From: an uncultured Gemmatimonadota bacterium
Lineage (GTDB): Bacteria; Gemmatimonadota; Gemmatimonadetes; Gemmatimonadales; Gemmatimonadaceae
Reading direction: 5' to 3'
NCBI GenBank assembly: GCA_946479995.1
Contig: CAMLIU010000011.1
Span: 1-13,076 of the forward strand
Length of the DNA: 13,076 nt
A model generated the notes under the pieces. That model ran no database searches and was not told where the DNA came from. It worked only from the letters and a program-made list of their open reading frames with translations. Shown here in pieces: positions 10,681 to 13,076 of the stretch; positions within the stretch are counted from its first letter, which is position 1, and each line of letters opens with the position of its first letter. Both the position numbers and the translations under genes were made by a program.

Positions 10681-13076
10681 CTAGCGGCGAGGCTTGCCAC
10701 GGCCGCGCCGCCCTGCGCCACGGCCACGTTCGCGCCCGGCCGGGGAACCGCGCTCTTCCCCATGGCCAGCCCCGCTCGAGCGCTCCTCGCGCTCCCGCCG
10801 TCCCGGGCGGCTCGGGCGTCCCCGCCCCTCGCGCAGGCCGCGCTTCGCATTCGGCGCCACGCGGTCGCGCCGCCGGCTCCGGTTCGCCTCGCGCTGTTCG
10901 TCACGCTTGCGGTTGAACCGCGCGATCTCCTCCTCGGTCCACGGCGCGTCGAGTCGTGCCTGTAGTTCCTCCAGCGAGCTGGCGCGGACGGAGCCGCGCT
11001 GCCCGCGCGCCACCACGAATCGCAGCGGGCGGTCGAGTACCGGCAGCTCGCTCTCGGTGAGGGTGCGCGCCACCTTCTCCGGCAGCCGCAGGCGCGCGAC
11101 GCCCTGCACGCCGCCCTTGGCACCTTCCTCCACGTCGTAGTCGACCTCCACTTCGCGCCCACGCACCTCGGTACGCGAGGGCAGGTCGTCGTACGCCGCG
11201 CGAGCCGAGCGCGGGGAGAGCGCCTCCAGCTCGGCGGACAGATCGAGGTCCGCCTGCTTGAACTCGGTGAGCGAGTGCACGTCCGCCAGGCGGGCCTTGT
11301 ACATCGCGGCGAGATCCGCCTGGCTCAGCTTCGGTAGCGTTCCCCCCGAACGACGCCACCCTTCGCGCACGGCGTCGATGAGGGGCAGGTTCCGCTTCAC
11401 CGCGAAGTGCCGTGCCTCGCCGCGGGCGAGCGCGTCGGCCAGCACCTGCCGTGCTTCGTCCTCGCGGCCGGACGGAAAGACATCGAACGCCTCGACCTCC
11501 CGCTCCAGCTCGAAGCCGAAGTACTCCACGCGGCGTCGCAGGACGAGCGGGGACTTCCGTCGCTCGGCGTCGTACTCCAGGGTGGCGTCGTCGCTCGTCG
11601 CGAAGCGGCGGATGATGTCCATCGGGAGCTGCGTACCCTCGATGGACGCACGTGGGTTGCCGAAGCGGTCGGCGAAGTAGCGCAGCTCGCCGGCGATCGC
11701 GCCCCAGCTTCCGCACACGCTCGTCTTGCTGACGCGCGCCTCCTCGCCCCACGCCGTCTCCTCGTCGATCACGAGGTCGAACGGCATGTACTCGGCGAGC
11801 AGCAGCGCGAAATCGCGGCGCGTTCCTTCGTGCGCCATGCGCATCGTCGCCGGGAGCGGCATTCCCAGCCCGCGGTAGACGCTCGCCATCGCCAGCGCCG
11901 CGTCCTCCAGCGCCTTCACCAGCACCCCGCGCCGCTCCGCCCACTCGGCCACCTCCTCCTCGTGGAAGAGCTGGCGCGGCAATCCGTACACCTCGCCCAC
12001 GTAGCCGCATTCCCGGTACGCCTCGGCGTAGACGTTGTACGCCGTGAGGTGATCGCTGCCGGGCACCACGAGTCCCTCGAGGTCGCGTTCCTCACGCGTC
12101 ATGCGGTGCAGGCTGTCGATCCCGCTCATCACGGCAAGGTACGGCACCAGCTCGTCGCTCGCGTTCACGAGAAGCTCCGCCCACTCGCGTTCCACCGGCA
12201 TCGCCTCCACCAGCTTGCCGTAGCGGGTGAGCCGTCCGTTCTCGATGATGCCCCGCCCTTCGAGGAAGCGGACCGCGCGCCGGTAGGCGATGCGGTCGAG
12301 GGGCACGGGGAGCTCCAGCTCGTCCGCCGCCACGCCGAGGTCGGCACAGGTGATCGCCACGCGCTCGCTGTCTCCGGCGAGCTGGAACTCGGGCTCGGTC
12401 GGCTGGAGCGAGAAGAAGTCGATGTCGCGGTCGCTGAGGATGAACACGCGGCCTCCCGCCACGCGGCCGTGCACGCGCCCCGCCATCTGCAGGATCTCGT
12501 TCGCGCCGAGGTGCAGCTTCGTCAGCACGTTCTTGCCGCGATCAACGATGGACGTGAAGCGGGTGTCGTCGATGATGACCGTGTCCAGCCCCTGCACGTT
12601 GAGCGCACTCTGTCCCGCCGCCGTCATGGCGAGGAAGTAGGGCTTCCGCTCCTCGCCCTCGAGGAAGGGCCGCAGGACGCGAATCGGCTCGCCGCCGTGG
12701 TAGAACGCCGTGTTGATGCGCGGGGCGGCCATCTGCACGTGCTCCGCCGCCTGCTCCACGCCCTTGCGCGTGGGCACGAACAGCGCGACGCCGCGCTTCT
12801 CCTTGTAGGTGCGCTGGAGGAACTTCTCGTCGAGGAACTCCCCGACCTCCTTGTTCACGACGTCCACCTTCGCCGCCTTCTGCGGATCGAACGCGTACAC
12901 CTCGAGCACGTCCGCACTGTCGAGGTAGTTGCGGTAGAACGTCGGATCCACCGTCGCCGACAGCCAGATGAACCGGCAGCCCACCCGCTTCCCGAGCGCG
13001 AGGCAGAGCTCCAGCTCGGCGGAGGTCTGGTGGATCTCGTCGACGATGAGCGTGTCCTGCGGCAGGATGTCGCCGT
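10681..13076 (-). CDS. DEIH-box ATP-dependent RNA helicase, HrpA-like, partial at N-terminus
   Basis: The gene enters from the right edge; 797 codons are visible and the stop is TAG at 10683. Motif II DEIH (13041-13030) and motif III SAT (12960-12952) are present. The Walker A lysine lies outside the window. The second RecA domain carries VALFVPTRKG, YHGGEP and AMTAAGQSALNVQGLDTVI. Motif VI reads QMAGRVHGR (12489-12463), one residue longer than the usual QRxGRxGR. A winged-helix/ratchet-like region follows (RGIIENGRLTRYGKLVEAMP), then a long HrpA/HrpB-like C-terminal region with LPSRTEVRGREVEVDYDVE. The last 76 residues (10684-10911) are Arg/Gly-rich and probably disordered, a common RNA-binding tail in bacterial RNA helicases. 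HrpA-type enzymes act in translation and ribosome rescue in E. coli. Assignment to HrpA rather than another DExH branch is moderately sure. Confidence 0.85.
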   Translation of the reverse strand, partial: GDILPQDTLIVDEIHQTSAELELCLALGKRVGCRFIWLSATVDPTFYRNYLDSADVLEVYAFDPQKAAKVDVVNKEVGEFLDEKFLQRTYKEKRGVALFVPTRKGVEQAAEHVQMAAPRINTAFYHGGEPIRVLRPFLEGEERKPYFLAMTAAGQSALNVQGLDTVIIDDTRFTSIVDRGKNVLTKLHLGANEILQMAGRVHGRVAGGRVFILSDRDIDFFSLQPTEPEFQLAGDSERVAITCADLGVAADELELPVPLDRIAYRRAVRFLEGRGIIENGRLTRYGKLVEAMPVEREWAELLVNASDELVPYLAVMSGIDSLHRMTREERDLEGLVVPGSDHLTAYNVYAEAYRECGYVGEVYGLPRQLFHEEEVAEWAERRGVLVKALEDAALAMASVYRGLGMPLPATMRMAHEGTRRDFALLLAEYMPFDLVIDEETAWGEEARVSKTSVCGSWGAIAGELRYFADRFGNPRASIEGTQLPMDIIRRFATSDDATLEYDAERRKSPLVLRRRVEYFGFELEREVEAFDVFPSGREDEARQVLADALARGEARHFAVKRNLPLIDAVREGWRRSGGTLPKLSQADLAAMYKARLADVHSLTEFKQADLDLSAELEALSPRSARAAYDDLPSRTEVRGREVEVDYDVEEGAKGGVQGVARLRLPEKVARTLTESELPVLDRPLRFVVARGQRGSVRASSLEELQARLDAPWTEEEIARFNRKRDEQREANRSRRRDRVAPNAKRGLREGRGRPSRPGRREREERSSGAGHGEERGSPAGRERGRGAGRRGRGKPRR

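Noticed and set aside
1..13076. A novel multi-gene defence or mobile system
   Set aside because: No integrase, transposase, nuclease, toxin-antitoxin pair, restriction or CRISPR gene is visible. All but one gene belong to recognisable chromosomal families.

Overview
The window is uniformly GC-rich and tightly packed, and reads as ordinary bacterial chromosome. No phage, transposon, integrase, CRISPR, tRNA or rRNA signal was seen. The long BTAD / transmembrane / TPR regulator, the IspH of the plant and cyanobacterial sequence type, and the start codons that sit directly behind -10-like boxes all suggest Gemmatimonadota. That placement is an inference from gene style, not a measured phylogeny.

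Layout from left to right. (1) A partial ispH gene of the non-mevalonate isoprenoid pathway reads leftward off the edge. (2) A 226-bp spacer holds seven copies of an 8-bp word and two adjacent hairpins with 8-4-8 geometry. (3) Two rightward genes overlap by four bases: a peptidase S66 LD-carboxypeptidase (cell-wall recycling) and an SthA-like soluble transhydrogenase (NADPH/NADH balance). (4) A YjjX-type inosine/xanthosine triphosphatase points the other way and shares the palindrome CTAG with sthA, so each gene takes its TAG stop from it. (5) A rightward CGNR zinc-finger (ABATE) regulator appears to have a leaderless promoter. (6) A leftward 981-residue membrane-spanning regulator combines a SARP-like DNA-binding/BTAD half with a TolB-like and TPR half. 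Its promoter carries heptamers repeated every 11 bp. (7) A rightward pair holds an unrecognised 131-residue protein and otsA (trehalose-6-phosphate synthase), followed by a GNAT acetyltransferase. (8) A leftward DEIH-box HrpA-like helicase with an Arg/Gly-rich tail is cut by the right edge.

Most genes are housekeeping or stress-related: isoprenoid precursors, murein recycling, redox balance, nucleotide-pool cleaning, trehalose and RNA helicase. They look like neighbours rather than one pathway. I found no clear new multi-gene system. The observations most worth following are the 11-bp-periodic repeats in front of the SARP-like regulator, the repeat/hairpin cluster before the LD-carboxypeptidase gene, the small protein coupled to otsA, and the recurring -10-box/start-codon geometry.
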